This document shows positions 9,565 through 20,360 of a DNA stretch of 64,000 nucleotides, one piece after another. The notes beneath the pieces are model-generated. The model was not told where the DNA came from, made no database searches, and saw only the letters and a program-made list of their open reading frames with translations. The stretch spans positions 248,001-312,000 of the forward strand of contig JAFREE010000005.1 in NCBI GenBank assembly GCA_019400425.1. Direction: 5' to 3'. Both the position numbers and the translations under genes were made by a program. Each line of letters begins with the position of its first letter. Within the stretch, counting starts at the first letter, position 1. The DNA comes from Hymenochaete sp. R1. Its lineage: Eukaryota; Basidiomycota; Agaricomycetes; Hymenochaetales; Hymenochaetaceae.

Positions 9565-10636
9565 GCGTTGCGCACGTCAGTAATTCCGGGGACGCCAATG
9601 CAATAAAAGTTGCCCACGTCCAGGAGGGAGAGATCTATGGTTGAGGAAAGGGGGTGGGTTTAGAGGACTGTTGTGATTCAAATATGAGCTGAAACGATGG
9701 CGAGGAAAGGGTTGGGAACAGATGATCTTTAAATCAAACGCACCGGAAACCAAAGACAGCCGAACAGTGGACAAGACACGCTTTACTTAGCAGATGGTCA
9801 CGAAGAGGGGTGATGCAGTCCCAGGCCACACGAGCTACGTGATGCCGTTCTGATGGGGAGAGTGGGTTCTGACACTTTCCACTTCTTCGAAGATGATTGG
9901 AAACAGTGTTTATGGATTTATAAAATGGTGGAAGCGAGCACAGAATTGAAAGTCAGAGGCAATGGGTACCAAGCACAAGGCCAGCAGAAGACGGCATGGA
10001 GGAACTGAGACGGGAGAGATATGACGGTGAGAAGGGGAGAGATCACGGCGACGCAGTCCAGTAGCGGCGCTGCTTGGATTTAAAAAGGGGTGAAGGCGAG
10101 TTCGGAGGAGGCACTGCTGATGGGGAAAGGAGAAGGGAAGCTTAAGGGCTAGAGGAGATTGATGGGGGTTGATGCGAGATGGGGATAGCTAAGAGCACTG
10201 GGAATTCGGTTGATCAGTTAGATTACAATTTACGACGCCGTCAAGGTCATGCATCAGAAACATCCAGCAAGTTGCCAGAGAATTCACCAGTAAGCTTGAG
10301 CGGGAGACTACCGTTAGTTCATGTTCATCGGCGTTCTTTCTACACTTAGCCACCTTTCCGTCGGTGGCGCGTAAGCGGACTCGGAGGACTTGACGTCGTA
10401 AAGAAAAGATCCAAATCAAGGTGCCTAGAATCTACTCGGCTACATATTAGGAAAGCTTTGTCGATCTGCCGATCGTGTATTATTAGATAATTGATTCAGT
10501 CAGGTGACCGTGACGCGCTGCGGAAAAATGGTAAGCCTGTGGTTTTGTCACGCGTCTTCTGCAATTCCATTCTGTGGTCAAATCAGTCCGTCTCAGATTG
10601 CAACCACAACCATCCTCAGCGACGACCTCAACGACA
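9565..10636. other. Divergent intergenic region
   Basis: These 1.07 kb separate the divergent genes at 7513-9564 and 10637-11600 and should hold both promoters. The stretch 9830-10170 is purine-rich (many GAGG/GGAGA tracts). No gene seen. Confidence 0.5.
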
Positions 10637-11600
10637 ATGGAGAACGTCGCTTTTATCCCACAAACACCTTCTTCGTCGCATCTGGCTCGCAGTTGCCGGC
10701 CCTCAATGTCATCGCCTCTGGCTCACTCATCATCTTTCAATCCGTTTTCTTCTCCCGTTCCGAGCTCACCTGTCGTGGATGCCCAGTCGCGTCGCAAGGG
10801 CCAATACAAATCACGCACGCCATCCTCGAGCATCTCATCAGCAAGATCAGGCCGCTCAAGGTACCTTAAAGAGATGCCAGGAAACAACGTACCTATTCCC
10901 TTCGCGCTTGGTCCTTCGTCTACCACCGTAGCGGATGAGAGCCAGACATCTTTCCTACGCCAGCGATTCAAAGCAGCTTGCTTTGAACGAGCGCGCCAGG
11001 CGCGTGAGAAGAGTGTTAGAAAACGAAGGGAGGCGTGCATGAGTGAACCGAGCAGTGAAGGTTTCGAGGCAGATATTGCCATGGATGGAGATGAGTCTGA
11101 CGATGATCCAGATGACGACTTCGACGAGGTGCGTAAATCTTCAAACCGTCCTTTCACCGTATTCCTGAACTCGTTCACTTCTGCATCGCGCTCAGCTTTT
11201 CAAGCGCATCGTCTCCAACGAAAAACGAAAGCGCGCGCACGCATTTGCTCGCTCATATGAACGCGACATCGGTTCCTCGGATGACCCCAACATGGAGGAG
11301 CCGGAGCCTTCTAATATCTATGACGAAGAGCAGCCGCCCGAAGAACTCATAGATGACGATCTCTATGACATCGACCCTGCGGATTTCTCCGAGCTAGACG
11401 AATACGACCTCGACGCCGACAGTGCATGGGCAGACGCGTATATCGCGAGTCTGCCGGAGGGTACGGACACGGGTGTGGCTCAGCCGAGCGTGAGGTCGCG
11501 TCAATTTGAAAATGATATTAATATTGATACCACGCCGACACAGAGCCAACAGAGTCGAAACAGTGGGATCACTGTCATGGAAGATATCATGATGGATTAG
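10637..11600 (+). CDS. Conserved acidic/basic protein, possible RPA-interacting-like N terminus
   Basis: Two exons, 10637-11128 and 11196-11600, joined in phase 0 across a 67-base GT-AG intron; the product is about 298 residues. The start MENVAFIPQTPSSSHLARS follows pyrimidine-rich DNA. Residues ~105-135 form a basic helix with regularly spaced Arg, Phe and Cys (FLRQRFKAACFERARQARE). This recalls the N-terminal helix of RPA-interacting proteins, but the resemblance is weak. An acidic Asp-rich tract precedes the intron; exon 2 opens with LFKRIVSNEKRKRAHAFARS and is then very acidic (EPEPSNIYDEEQPPEELIDDD). No zinc-binding C terminus of the RPA-interacting family is visible, so that identity is only a suggestion. 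Probably nuclear. Confidence 0.7.
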
Positions 11601-12646
11601 CACTGATTTGTTGGATGGAGTGCTGCCAGTGGGATCTACTTCTGCATTCATCATTAGTATTACCTCGCGACGACGTCAGGTTCGACTCCGTCTTACCCTC
11701 TTTACGCGCTCGTTCCACCTTCCGCCTCGCACAACTTTTTCACAAGTTGCCTTATTGAATCTATAAGAACTAAACAAAGATTAATGCTCATCTACAGCAC
11801 ATCGCATGTATTCATACTTATTTTTCCAGATATAGCCTCCCATTTACAGGGTTTCCCAAAATTGCGAATCAATTTGTAACATAGACGTACAAAGACATAT
11901 CGTGAATGTCTACTCCTTAGTGTCAGGCATCTTTTCTTGCAAATAATGTGCTTATACTATCCTCCATTCTATGGGGCAAAAACATCAAATTCCGTGGTTC
12001 CGTGGGTATCATTTGGCTGTGACAGACGCTCTCGTCTCCGATTTACGTTCCGCATCGTCAATGACGACGGCGAAAAAGGTGATGGTGGTGGCGGATTATC
12101 CTGATGAAGAGTTTGTATCTCACTTCCGAATCATCGCTTCTACATCTTTGTGGATGGTCTCGGGGATACGCTATTAGGGAGTAAGAACCCACTAGCACCA
12201 GTCTCGGAAGTGGTCAAATCGTCAAAGATGGTAATATCACATTCAAGTTGTGTATTTTTTGATCCTCTAGACGCCTTCCCTTTGAGTCGTGTCGTTCATA
12301 AGATGCAGTCTGGGATGACATGCATGTGAACGTGTATTCGTGAACGTGTATTCGTGATGCGTACATCTCTTCGCATTGATCGAAGTCGAACGGCGTTAGC
12401 TATCTGATGTTAAACTTCGTCGTAAAGCGTTCGTGCGGGTGGTATTATTCGAGAGTACGTCATCAGACATAAATGTTCGATGATACATGGACATTGATCC
12501 TTTTGTAAAATGGTCTTCGATGCACATTATCGAGCCAAAGGGTCTAACAGCTGATAGAAAGGACAAACCCTCACCAGTAAAAGACCCTTATCCCGCTCAG
12601 ATACGTTTTTGCTGCATACAATCTTCTACATCCTACATTACACCTT
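11601..12646. other. Convergent intergenic region with a short tandem repeat
   Basis: These 1.05 kb separate convergent genes. A 14-base unit is repeated twice without a gap at 12326-12353 (GTGAACGTGTATTC). No gene or RNA seen. Confidence 0.5.
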
Positions 12647-15083
12647 TTAAGACCTCGCATCCTCCAGAACATTCCTCATCCCACTTCTCCACACATCCAG
12701 TTCCCTCTCCAACTCAACAAGCTGCACACGCACTTTCCTCCCGACTTCCCCGCCCCCTTCGCCTCTTCCCATCCCACCTACACTCGTACCACCCCTACTT
12801 TTGCCAAAAGCAAGTTCTAGTTCGGTATGTGCCTGACGAAGCGTCTGGACGGCGCGTGTGAGGAGCGATATGGGCGTTTCAAGATTCGCTGGTGCAGACG
12901 GTGACCCGGGTGGTACAAAGGTGAGTTGGTCGACTGCTTCGTCGCCGAGCGAAGCTTCGACATGATTATTTGAAGATGCTGGTTCTAGCTCTCGTGGGTC
13001 AAAGTCGACAGCAAGCGCCTGGCCGAGCTCTGCAAGAGCAAGCGCACGAAGCGGATGCCCAGGTCTCAAAAGTTTCATATACGCTGCGCATACCGTTCCC
13101 GAGACTTCTCGAAGCTCGCGGATCATGTTTGGGTTCGTAGTCGGCATTGCCTGAGATGAGGGGTCTGAAGATAAGTCCGAGCTTGGGATCGACGGTGAGA
13201 ACGCGAGGGCGGTGAGGAGGGACTGCTGGAGAACGTGTAGCGAGAGTCGTGGATGGGAAGTCGGCGGGAGACACGTTTCAAGAAGGGCGAGGACGCGCCG
13301 TGTGCGGTCAAGTGCGGATAATGGGTCTTTGTCATATATTCATTTAATGAGTAAAGGACATATCGAAATGGGAATTCGAGGCGATGACTCACCTGAAGCT
13401 GCAATCTGGCTCGCATTGGAAAGCTCATCCTCGGAGACTTGCAGTAGACCCGCAATCCCTCCAGCGTCCGATGAAGCTCCACACTTTCGGCATTTTACAT
13501 CATCTTTTTCTACATTCGTATTGTATCAGTATAAATGACAGAAAGAGAAGAGAACTTAATATAATGTACCGCTTTTTGGTATACGACAATAGCCCCCGCA
13601 GTTGACAGGACAGTAAATAGCTTCCCTCAGATCAATAGACTCGTCGGCTTTCAAACACAGCGTGCATGCACAATTAAAATTGTAAGTTTCCTTCAGCTGA
13701 GCTTGGCGCAATGCTGCCGGGAGGACAACATCGACATAACTTGTGAATAACTATCGTGCCTTCGATTAGATTCGACACATGCAGATAAAAATGAAAGGGT
13801 CATTTTACCTCGGACCCGGCATGGATGTCTTGGAACGCAACGATTTGGAGAAGAGGCTCTTCGCCGACTTTCGGACTCAAAGACGGTCTAGGAAAGACGA
13901 TAGATACGTTGTGATCACAGCTATGGTTGATCAGCGCCGCGATGGGGGAGACGGTGCAGCCGATGGGGGTCAAGCTGGGAGTGGTCAGCGAGAATGTATT
14001 GGTTGCGAACTGCAACAAGTGGAGTGATGGAAATTAAGAGGCTGGTATTAGATAGACATACGAATGGCTTACTTGTGAAAGGAGATCAACAAGCTGTCTG
14101 AATCCTCGAATTCCAAATTCCTCAAGATCAGCCGGGCTCGTCATTCCCATGTATCGAGTGAGAGCATGGGCGAGAAAGACTTGCTGATCGATTGAAGATT
14201 CTGATGTCCCGTCGCGGTCTAAAGACAGTGAGCCCGTACTAGCAACAAGAAAGCTGGGGATCTTGCTCACGAGACAGTAGATTCTCGATTTCCTTAGACT
14301 GAGAAGCATTTGATCAGCCCTTGCCAATGTCGAAATGAGAAGCACTCACCCATGACGACTCGTAACCTAGCTTCTTTCTTCTCCATAGCAGACGAGCGAG
14401 ACAACGAACGGGCTCCGGAGCGACAAGTTCATCAGGTTTGTCTTCTGGAACGGTCGAACTCCATCTTAGCAATGAGTCGCATTCTGCTTTATGGTTTGGC
14501 CAATCGTGCTTTTGGCAGGTCTGGAGAGCGAGACAAGGGTAGGTCAACCCAGACATAAAGTATCAATGAAAGCAGAGAACTCACCACATCGCAGTATCCA
14601 ACAATCCTGCATTTCGTACACCTCTTGATACCACTCGATATATCACTCTTGCAGCAGGATGAGCAAATTTTATTTATGTGCCCTTTGGAGAGAACATGTA
14701 GGTGAGGTTTCACTGAGATAATGACACTGCCTACAAAGCGAAGTGAGAACGAGAACGTCGTACGGAGAGTCAGGAAAGCTCTCACCGGCTGGAATGTCAA
14801 CATTTGCGAATAATCCGCGACCCCGAGTCTTGGTTCGTTTGACCGAGACAGTTGGTGGCAAGGCGGCGTAGCATCCTGGAGGCAATGGTACTGACTCGGG
14901 CTGGTCAATGTCTTCCCGCCGAGTCTCGGATGCGGATGAAGGTGATTCTGTGCTGAAATTAGCTGGGCTTTCTGATAGCTCTCGGGTGTGATTTGGAATG
15001 GTATCGGTAGCGCTGAGGTCATGTTGGACGAAAGATGGTTGTTGACACGAAATACGAGCTTTTCGGAGGTCACTGAAAGACAT
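12647..15083 (-). CDS. SET and MYND domain (SMYD-type) lysine methyltransferase-like protein
   Basis: Nine exons can be joined in frame: 15083-14786, 14730-14585, 14520-14350, 14298-14271, 14218-14073, 14009-13809, 13750-13570, 13509-13393 and 13326-12647, giving about 655 residues. The split SET domain opens with RGRGLFANVDIPAGE. It is interrupted by a MYND zinc finger (CSSCCKSD, CTKCRIVGYCDV and a closing CQKHDWPNHKAEC), then continues to the catalytic-core motif LINHSCDHN, the SYVDVVLP segment and the post-SET cysteines CACTLC. A helical C-terminal region of ~220 residues follows, as in SMYD proteins. Family members use S-adenosylmethionine to methylate lysines on histones or other proteins. 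An upstream in-frame Met at 15161 is an alternative start. The gene is divergent from TOA2. Confidence 0.88.
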
Positions 15084-15410
15084 CTGGTCGTCGTCGTCGT
15101 GCAGTGGCAAGTCGTCACGCTTGGTGCAGTAGGCTAAAGTTACTTTTTGATGCCATTTCAATGCTTTGCCGTCATAAGTTAGAATGAGAAGACGCTCGTC
15201 GAGGACAACTCTGAGTATGAAAGCGCCGCTACCGCGGTCGAGGTTGGTTAGTCACACATTACTGTAATGCGGCGCTGCCGAAGCCCATGGCTAGAGTCGC
15301 GCGCTCGCTCAGGCCCGTAGCTTACTCACCGACCATCACCTGCTTCCTCACGACTTGCGCCTTGTTTCTTCCTTCGTCATTAAATTCGACGAAAATTGGA
15401 CGATTCCGGC
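15084..15410. promoter_or_regulatory. Shared divergent promoter region of the SMYD-like gene and TOA2
   Basis: Only 327 bases separate the two start codons, so the two genes must share or abut promoters. The stretch 15220-15340 is GC-rich with several CG dinucleotides. No TATA box is evident on either side. Confidence 0.5.
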
Positions 15411-15927
15411 ATGGCGACGGCGTACTATGAGTTCTATCGCGGTTCTTCGTGCGTTTTATTGACAAACAGGCCTTGATGTAAGGATGGTCTAAGACGACGT
15501 TGGTGACTTTGACAGACTTGGCATGGCGTTGACCGATTCACTGGACGAACTCATTACCAAGGGTGCTATCACTCCTCAGCTGGCTATGAGGATTTTGCAG
15601 CAGGTATGTCAATGGCGAAGCTTTGCTCTCATATTCCGGCCACTCAAATGCTTTTCACAGCTGGATAAGTCTTTGGCAGACACTTTAGTGAAGCAGGTCA
15701 AAACTAAGACGACTCTCAAAGTACGTCATGGCTCTTTCTCTCCCTTTCGTATGCTGATGATTTCTTCGAAGGGGCATCTACACACATACCGCCTATGCGA
15801 CGATGTATGGACTTTTATTGTGAAAGATCCCAACTTCAAGATGGAATCAAACGAAATGGTACATGCTCCCAAGATCAAAATCATCGCTTGCAAGAACGGC
15901 GAGGCGATTGAGGCCAGTCGGAAATGA
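15411..15927 (+). CDS. TOA2: Transcription initiation factor IIA small (gamma) subunit
   Basis: Four exons, 15411-15448, 15516-15603, 15661-15720 and 15772-15927, encode 113 residues, a normal length for the family. The start [20 protein letters not shown] matches the conserved TFIIA-gamma N terminus (x-YEFYR-x-SS-x-G-x-ALTD). The block [20 protein letters not shown] is also diagnostic. Exon 1 is only 38 bases and must be spliced to give this start. TFIIA binds TBP on promoter DNA and stabilises the preinitiation complex; the gamma subunit supplies part of the four-helix bundle and the beta-barrel. It is a nuclear general transcription factor. No odd feature is visible. Confidence 0.96.
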
Positions 15928-16699
15928 AATAGACAGAAAATGGTTGCGGCTTGAACTCTCTTGCTTCGTTTCTTCCATCTTGATACAACTTCGTGAGTAA
16001 CTTCTCGCCCTCGGCCTGTTTCACTCAACTCAAGTAATGAATGTTTTAGTTGGACGATTCCCATTTACGATACAGTGAATGTATTATAGACCCTTTCAAC
16101 TTGTACTTCTACAGAATGCACCGGAATGCCAGAAGCACGATTGCTTACTTTTGTTAATGACCTGCCCATTCTAGTAGTATTTATGTGATTTCAAAATCAT
16201 CTGTCCTCGCAGGAAGAAACAATGATTATTCAAGGATGTTTCCGAACTGAGACAAGCGACGGTTTGACTGTTATGTCAGTGTCCCGTGAACTCACTTTTG
16301 TGTTTATTGGTTTTTAGACGTTGCAACCGAGACTATGTGAACGGTGAGACAGAAACGACTCTATTGCAATATCAATACGCTGATATCTGCTTTCAAAGTC
16401 TCGGGCGGCGGTCTACAGTCTACACAACTTTCCGGATTTCCCACCACCTGCGGATAGTGAACTGAAAGGAAATGTTCCGAAACATAGCGGAGAGTCTGCT
16501 TCCGCTCCGAACACGAGGTCTCAGGCGTACGGAAACCCAGTTCTTAGTTGCACCTCTAGAATCCTATAAAGGTGCTGTATCTTCGAAGTCTTGATTTTTC
16601 GCCCTTCCCTCCTCTCAAGTCCTACAACCAGACCTATACAAACGCTAGCTGTCTTTCGACGCCTATTCCCAGGTCTATCTCCTCATATACCAACTCAGC
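15928..16699. other. Intergenic, kinase promoter on its right side
   Basis: These 772 bases include the TOA2 3' flank and the kinase gene's upstream DNA. No coding frame is convincing. Confidence 0.5.
16565..16570 (+). promoter_or_regulatory. TATA-like box of the kinase gene
   Basis: The sequence CCTATAAAGG lies about 130 bases upstream of the kinase ATG and is followed by a pyrimidine-rich leader. Confidence 0.5.
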
Positions 16700-18644
16700 A
16701 TGTCTTCAATCGCTTCCAGCTGGCCGAAGGGTGTCATCGGGCAGCTTGAGGGGAACATGAAATATGAGCTCCTCGTTGCTGGCCTTCAGCTCGAAATCCT
16801 CGCTGATCATTGCATCGGTGTTGGCACCTGGGGCGCAACTTTCAAAGCCAAGAAAATCGAAAGGAAGGAAATTCAAAGTCAACCAGGCTACGAACCGTCA
16901 TTCTTCGCTGTCAAGTGTATACCTCGGAATGGCATGCATACTCGTCATCGGAACGCTCTCGAGCGCGAAGTGGAACTGCTGTCGAAGGTCTGCGACAAGC
17001 ATCACAATATCCTGCAACTGGTCGGCACGGTCGTGGACGAAATGACCGATATCTTGTACATTGTCTCCGAGCTCTGCGACAAGGGTGACCTGTACGACCA
17101 CGCGATCCGTAAAAAGATTCGGGGCAAGCACGATGAAATCAAGAGTATCTTTCTTCAAATCCTGGGTGGGCTTGAAGTGATGCATGTCAATGGAGTCTAC
17201 CACCGTGACATGAAGCCCGAAAATATTTTTATGAGAAAGGACTCATCGGCGGTAATTGGTGACTTTGGGTTCGCTACTTCGTGCCAAACCACGGACGATT
17301 TCGGTATGGGGACGGAAACCTATATGAGTCCCGGTAAGTGGACACTCTTTCTTCAGGGGTTTTCTCTGTTTCTTACCTATTTCTATTTCAGAGGTCATCG
17401 GTGGCATAGGCAGGCACCGCTTCCGAACTTGCTCGTCAAGACACGGTGACATCTGGGCGCTTGGTTGCATTCTATTCAATATGGTCACCGCGGCGCATGC
17501 TTGGAATAAAGCCGACCTCGACGACAACGACTTTCACTACTACGCCTGTCGTAATCGGGACTTCCTGATTAAGAAGTTCGATATCACACCGGAGGCCAAC
17601 GAATTGTTCAAGTCGATCTTCACGCTTTCATGTGCGGAACGTATCACGATCCCCGCGCTTCGTCGGAAGATTGAGCGAATTTCGGACTTTGGCTCGGGTT
17701 TGGTCAGGAAAGGCCTATCGCCTCGACGTGAGCGCATCATCTTGTACGCGCCTGCTACAGTGTTTGAGACAAATGGCGAACGCTATGTCTCCGAAGACCT
17801 CGACACGGACCCGAGTACCCTTGCCTCGTCGGTGGATTGTGAACAAAACTTCCCTCGCTCCGTTTTCGACTCAGACTCTGAATCCGACCTCGGTTCAAAC
17901 CCGAGGCCGTTCTCCACTGTGTCGTTACCCAAACTCAGGGTCCGTAACGCACACCCTAATGACGACTGCGTGTCGAGGTCCTTGCCTGAGCCCTCCTCGT
18001 GCGACATCAGTGACGAACCGATGGCTAGAACAGGTGATGTTATTGAGATCGTTCCTGTCGTCTCGACGAAGCCCGTCCCTGGACAGCCCCCTGCGCGCAT
18101 CAATGCGGCGGGCCCACCGCCTGTCCGCCCGCCACGTCGTCGCAGGCTGCGAAAATCGACATTCCACCTCGAATCGACAACGGCACCAAGTTCCAATGCG
18201 CTCGCTACGCCGGCAAGGCCTCCTCCTCCCCCGCCTGTCAAGCCAAATCCGAAGTGCAAGGTTGACGTTAACGTCGTGTTGGGACAGGACGAGAGCGAGG
18301 AAGAGGTATCGGGTCCCGATAGCCCTGGGCCTGCCACTCCGGAGACACCAGCGCGAGCTGGAATCACCACGAAAATCAGTAACCTCAACCTTTGTATTCC
18401 CGCCGTTATCTGCCCAATGCCTGAGAGTTCGTTTCATGGCAAGGTCGTAAACCAGCCCGACTTTTCTGGCTTGGATGGGCTGAAACGAAAGGGAAAGGCG
18501 CGTGCTGATGTGGATGTCGCCCGGGCAAGGGCCGACGTGTTGAATGGGACGGCGGGGATGATGCCAAAATTTGGGAGGGTGGAAATGTGGATGCAGGGGG
18601 TTGAAGCGGCGGAACCGCTTGGAGCCAGAACCAGATCCATATAA
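16700..18644 (+). CDS. Serine/threonine protein kinase with long disordered C-terminal tail
   Basis: Two exons, 16700-17333 and 17392-18644, encode 628 residues. The kinase domain covers about 28-315: glycine loop GVGTWGATF (40-48), ATP-anchoring Lys in FFAVKCIP (residue 72), catalytic loop YHRDMKPENIF (His-Arg-Asp 168-170), metal-binding DFG (188-190), activation segment ending MSPEVIGG across the splice, and HGDIWALGCILFNMV. All key residues are present, so it should be active. It resembles the fungal Ran1/Pat1-like group of cell-cycle and nutrient kinases, though I cannot assign an orthologue. The last ~300 residues are Pro/Ser-rich (RPPPPPPVKP) without a domain and may be regulatory. Confidence 0.9.
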
Positions 18645-19346
18645 ACGATTTGGGGCTTTCAAATCGACCGGAGGAAAATCAGTCACCTATACCCTAGAGT
18701 CTTTGTTCATGGACATTTCTTCAAACTGACTCATCGTTGTTTGCATTCACTTTCAAACGAATATAAGCAAAACTTATTTGGTCGAGCATTATTGGTGTTT
18801 TATTACTATAATTTTAATGCTTATCCGAGCCGTACTTAGTATTTTGCATGCATCACAGATGCAGGACGCGTTACGATGATATACACCGCATGCACTATAT
18901 ATGAACGTCTTTGCTTTTATTCCCGGACCGATCGAGAAAGTCTTATACTCGAAAACTGAGGTTTCGCGGGTTGCTTAACATACTTTGGTTATAAGAATCT
19001 TTCTCTGGTGCGTAGTATTCATTCTATGCAGAATGCATCGATAATAAGGGGAGTGAGACAAGTCAAAGAACTAGGAAATTCTCAATAATCTATTTCATTG
19101 AGGGTTTCTTTTGATAAAGAAATTTGGTATGTCGGTTGTTATGTTGTACCGACACTAGTTTACTCAAATATCGTTCATCCCGCACTAGGCTTATTTGCAT
19201 AGGCAAAGTTAGCATCTATCCGCCACCTCCAACCCTCCCTGGTGTTCATTTTTTCCTTCATCGACGCAATACTTAATGTGTAAATGTACTGACCTCTCGT
19301 TCAGCAAATAGCAAGCCCTTGAGCCCCGTAATTCTTTTTCTAGGCC
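18645..19346. other. Intergenic, no gene seen
   Basis: These 702 AT-rich bases separate the kinase from the family B gene. No coding frame or repeat is evident. Confidence 0.5.
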
Positions 19347-20360
19347 ATGTCGCCACCCGACGAGGGAATAGAGCAAATAGTCAAGGGCGTTACGTCTCTT
19401 GCGCAAGTAAAAGCAGCATACGAAAATCTTTTGCTATATGGAGCGCGCAAAAACCGTATTGCCAAAGATAATTTCGGTTCATTTTCTGGCTTCAAAGCCT
19501 TTGCTCACAGGAAAATGCTAAGGAGAGTGCAAGAGCTATCTGGTGTTACCGAAAGGCAAACTAACGTAAGTACATCTTCTTTGACGGAATTGAGCGAGTA
19601 ACCAAAAGAGGCGCTCACTATACGATAGGACAGCAACCTGGAGCTTAAGTGCATTGGATCGATCAAGTTGCTTGAGCGTATTTCGTCATTTCATTATGAA
19701 GATGAGGACGGAAAGAAGCAATTCGGAAAAGCTTCAAAGGGAGCTAGAAACTCGGCGCATAATAATTATCGAGAAGCTGATCAGGCGTTCAAAGGATTGA
19801 TCAATATGGCTCTGGAAGACTGGATGCCTCTTTTCCGCAACACGGGAAGAACTGTTCAATATTGTGGGGTGTCACATGTAGAAACCACTGAAGATACTAA
19901 CGGAAAGCCCCAGGCTTGGGATAACGAAGAAGAAGCAAGGCAGAGATTTTGCGACCTAATCTCTGACAACGCCGATCCAACGGCTGAAGACGAGCTCAAG
20001 CAAGGGCTGAATATCCTGCTTGAGTCACAATTGGCCCTCCCAATACAAAGAGATCAAGCTCACCTCAACGAGTTTTTGACTGAGAATGTCTGGGAGGAGC
20101 GGTCCTCTGGTGATCCTGTTGATGATATCCTGGCCATGACAGCGGCATTCAGAGAATATAAGGCTGAGCTCAAGAAGTACAACATGCTGTTTCGAGGCGC
20201 CCCTCTCATGTTTGACGTAGAGAAAAACAGGTACCTGACGGAGTCAGGCTCTCCGGTTGGAGGCAGTATTCGGCGCAAACGCGATGCAGGCGGAGGTCAT
20301 GAGTCAGAGAGAAAACAAGCACGCACAGATAACTCTGCAGAAGGCTCGGTACAGGAGTAA
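19347..20360 (+). CDS. Family B protein (copy 1), unknown, likely nuclear
   Basis: Two exons, 19347-19565 and 19629-20360, give 316 residues. The 73-codon first exon ends in phase 0, exactly as in the paralogue at 50124-51167. Shared blocks are EQIVKGVTS-[LV]-AQ near the start, AKDNF, a CIG-x-I-x-x-LER segment just after the intron, AW-[ND]-[ND]-x-[ED]-EA-[RK]-Q-[RK]-FCDL and FDVEKNR near the C terminus. The tail has two basic clusters (SIRRKRD and ERKQARTD) resembling a bipartite nuclear signal. No signal peptide, membrane helix or catalytic motif is visible, and it looks mostly helical. I do not recognise the family. Confidence 0.78.

Noticed and set aside
11675..11692. GGTTCGACTCC, a match to the tRNA B-box consensus
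   Set aside because: The flanking bases do not form a T stem, and no A box or cloverleaf can be built upstream.
14489..15118. 209-codon minus-strand ORF overlapping the SMYD-like gene
   Set aside because: It reads introns and the wrong frame; the MYND and SET motifs are obtained only with the spliced model.
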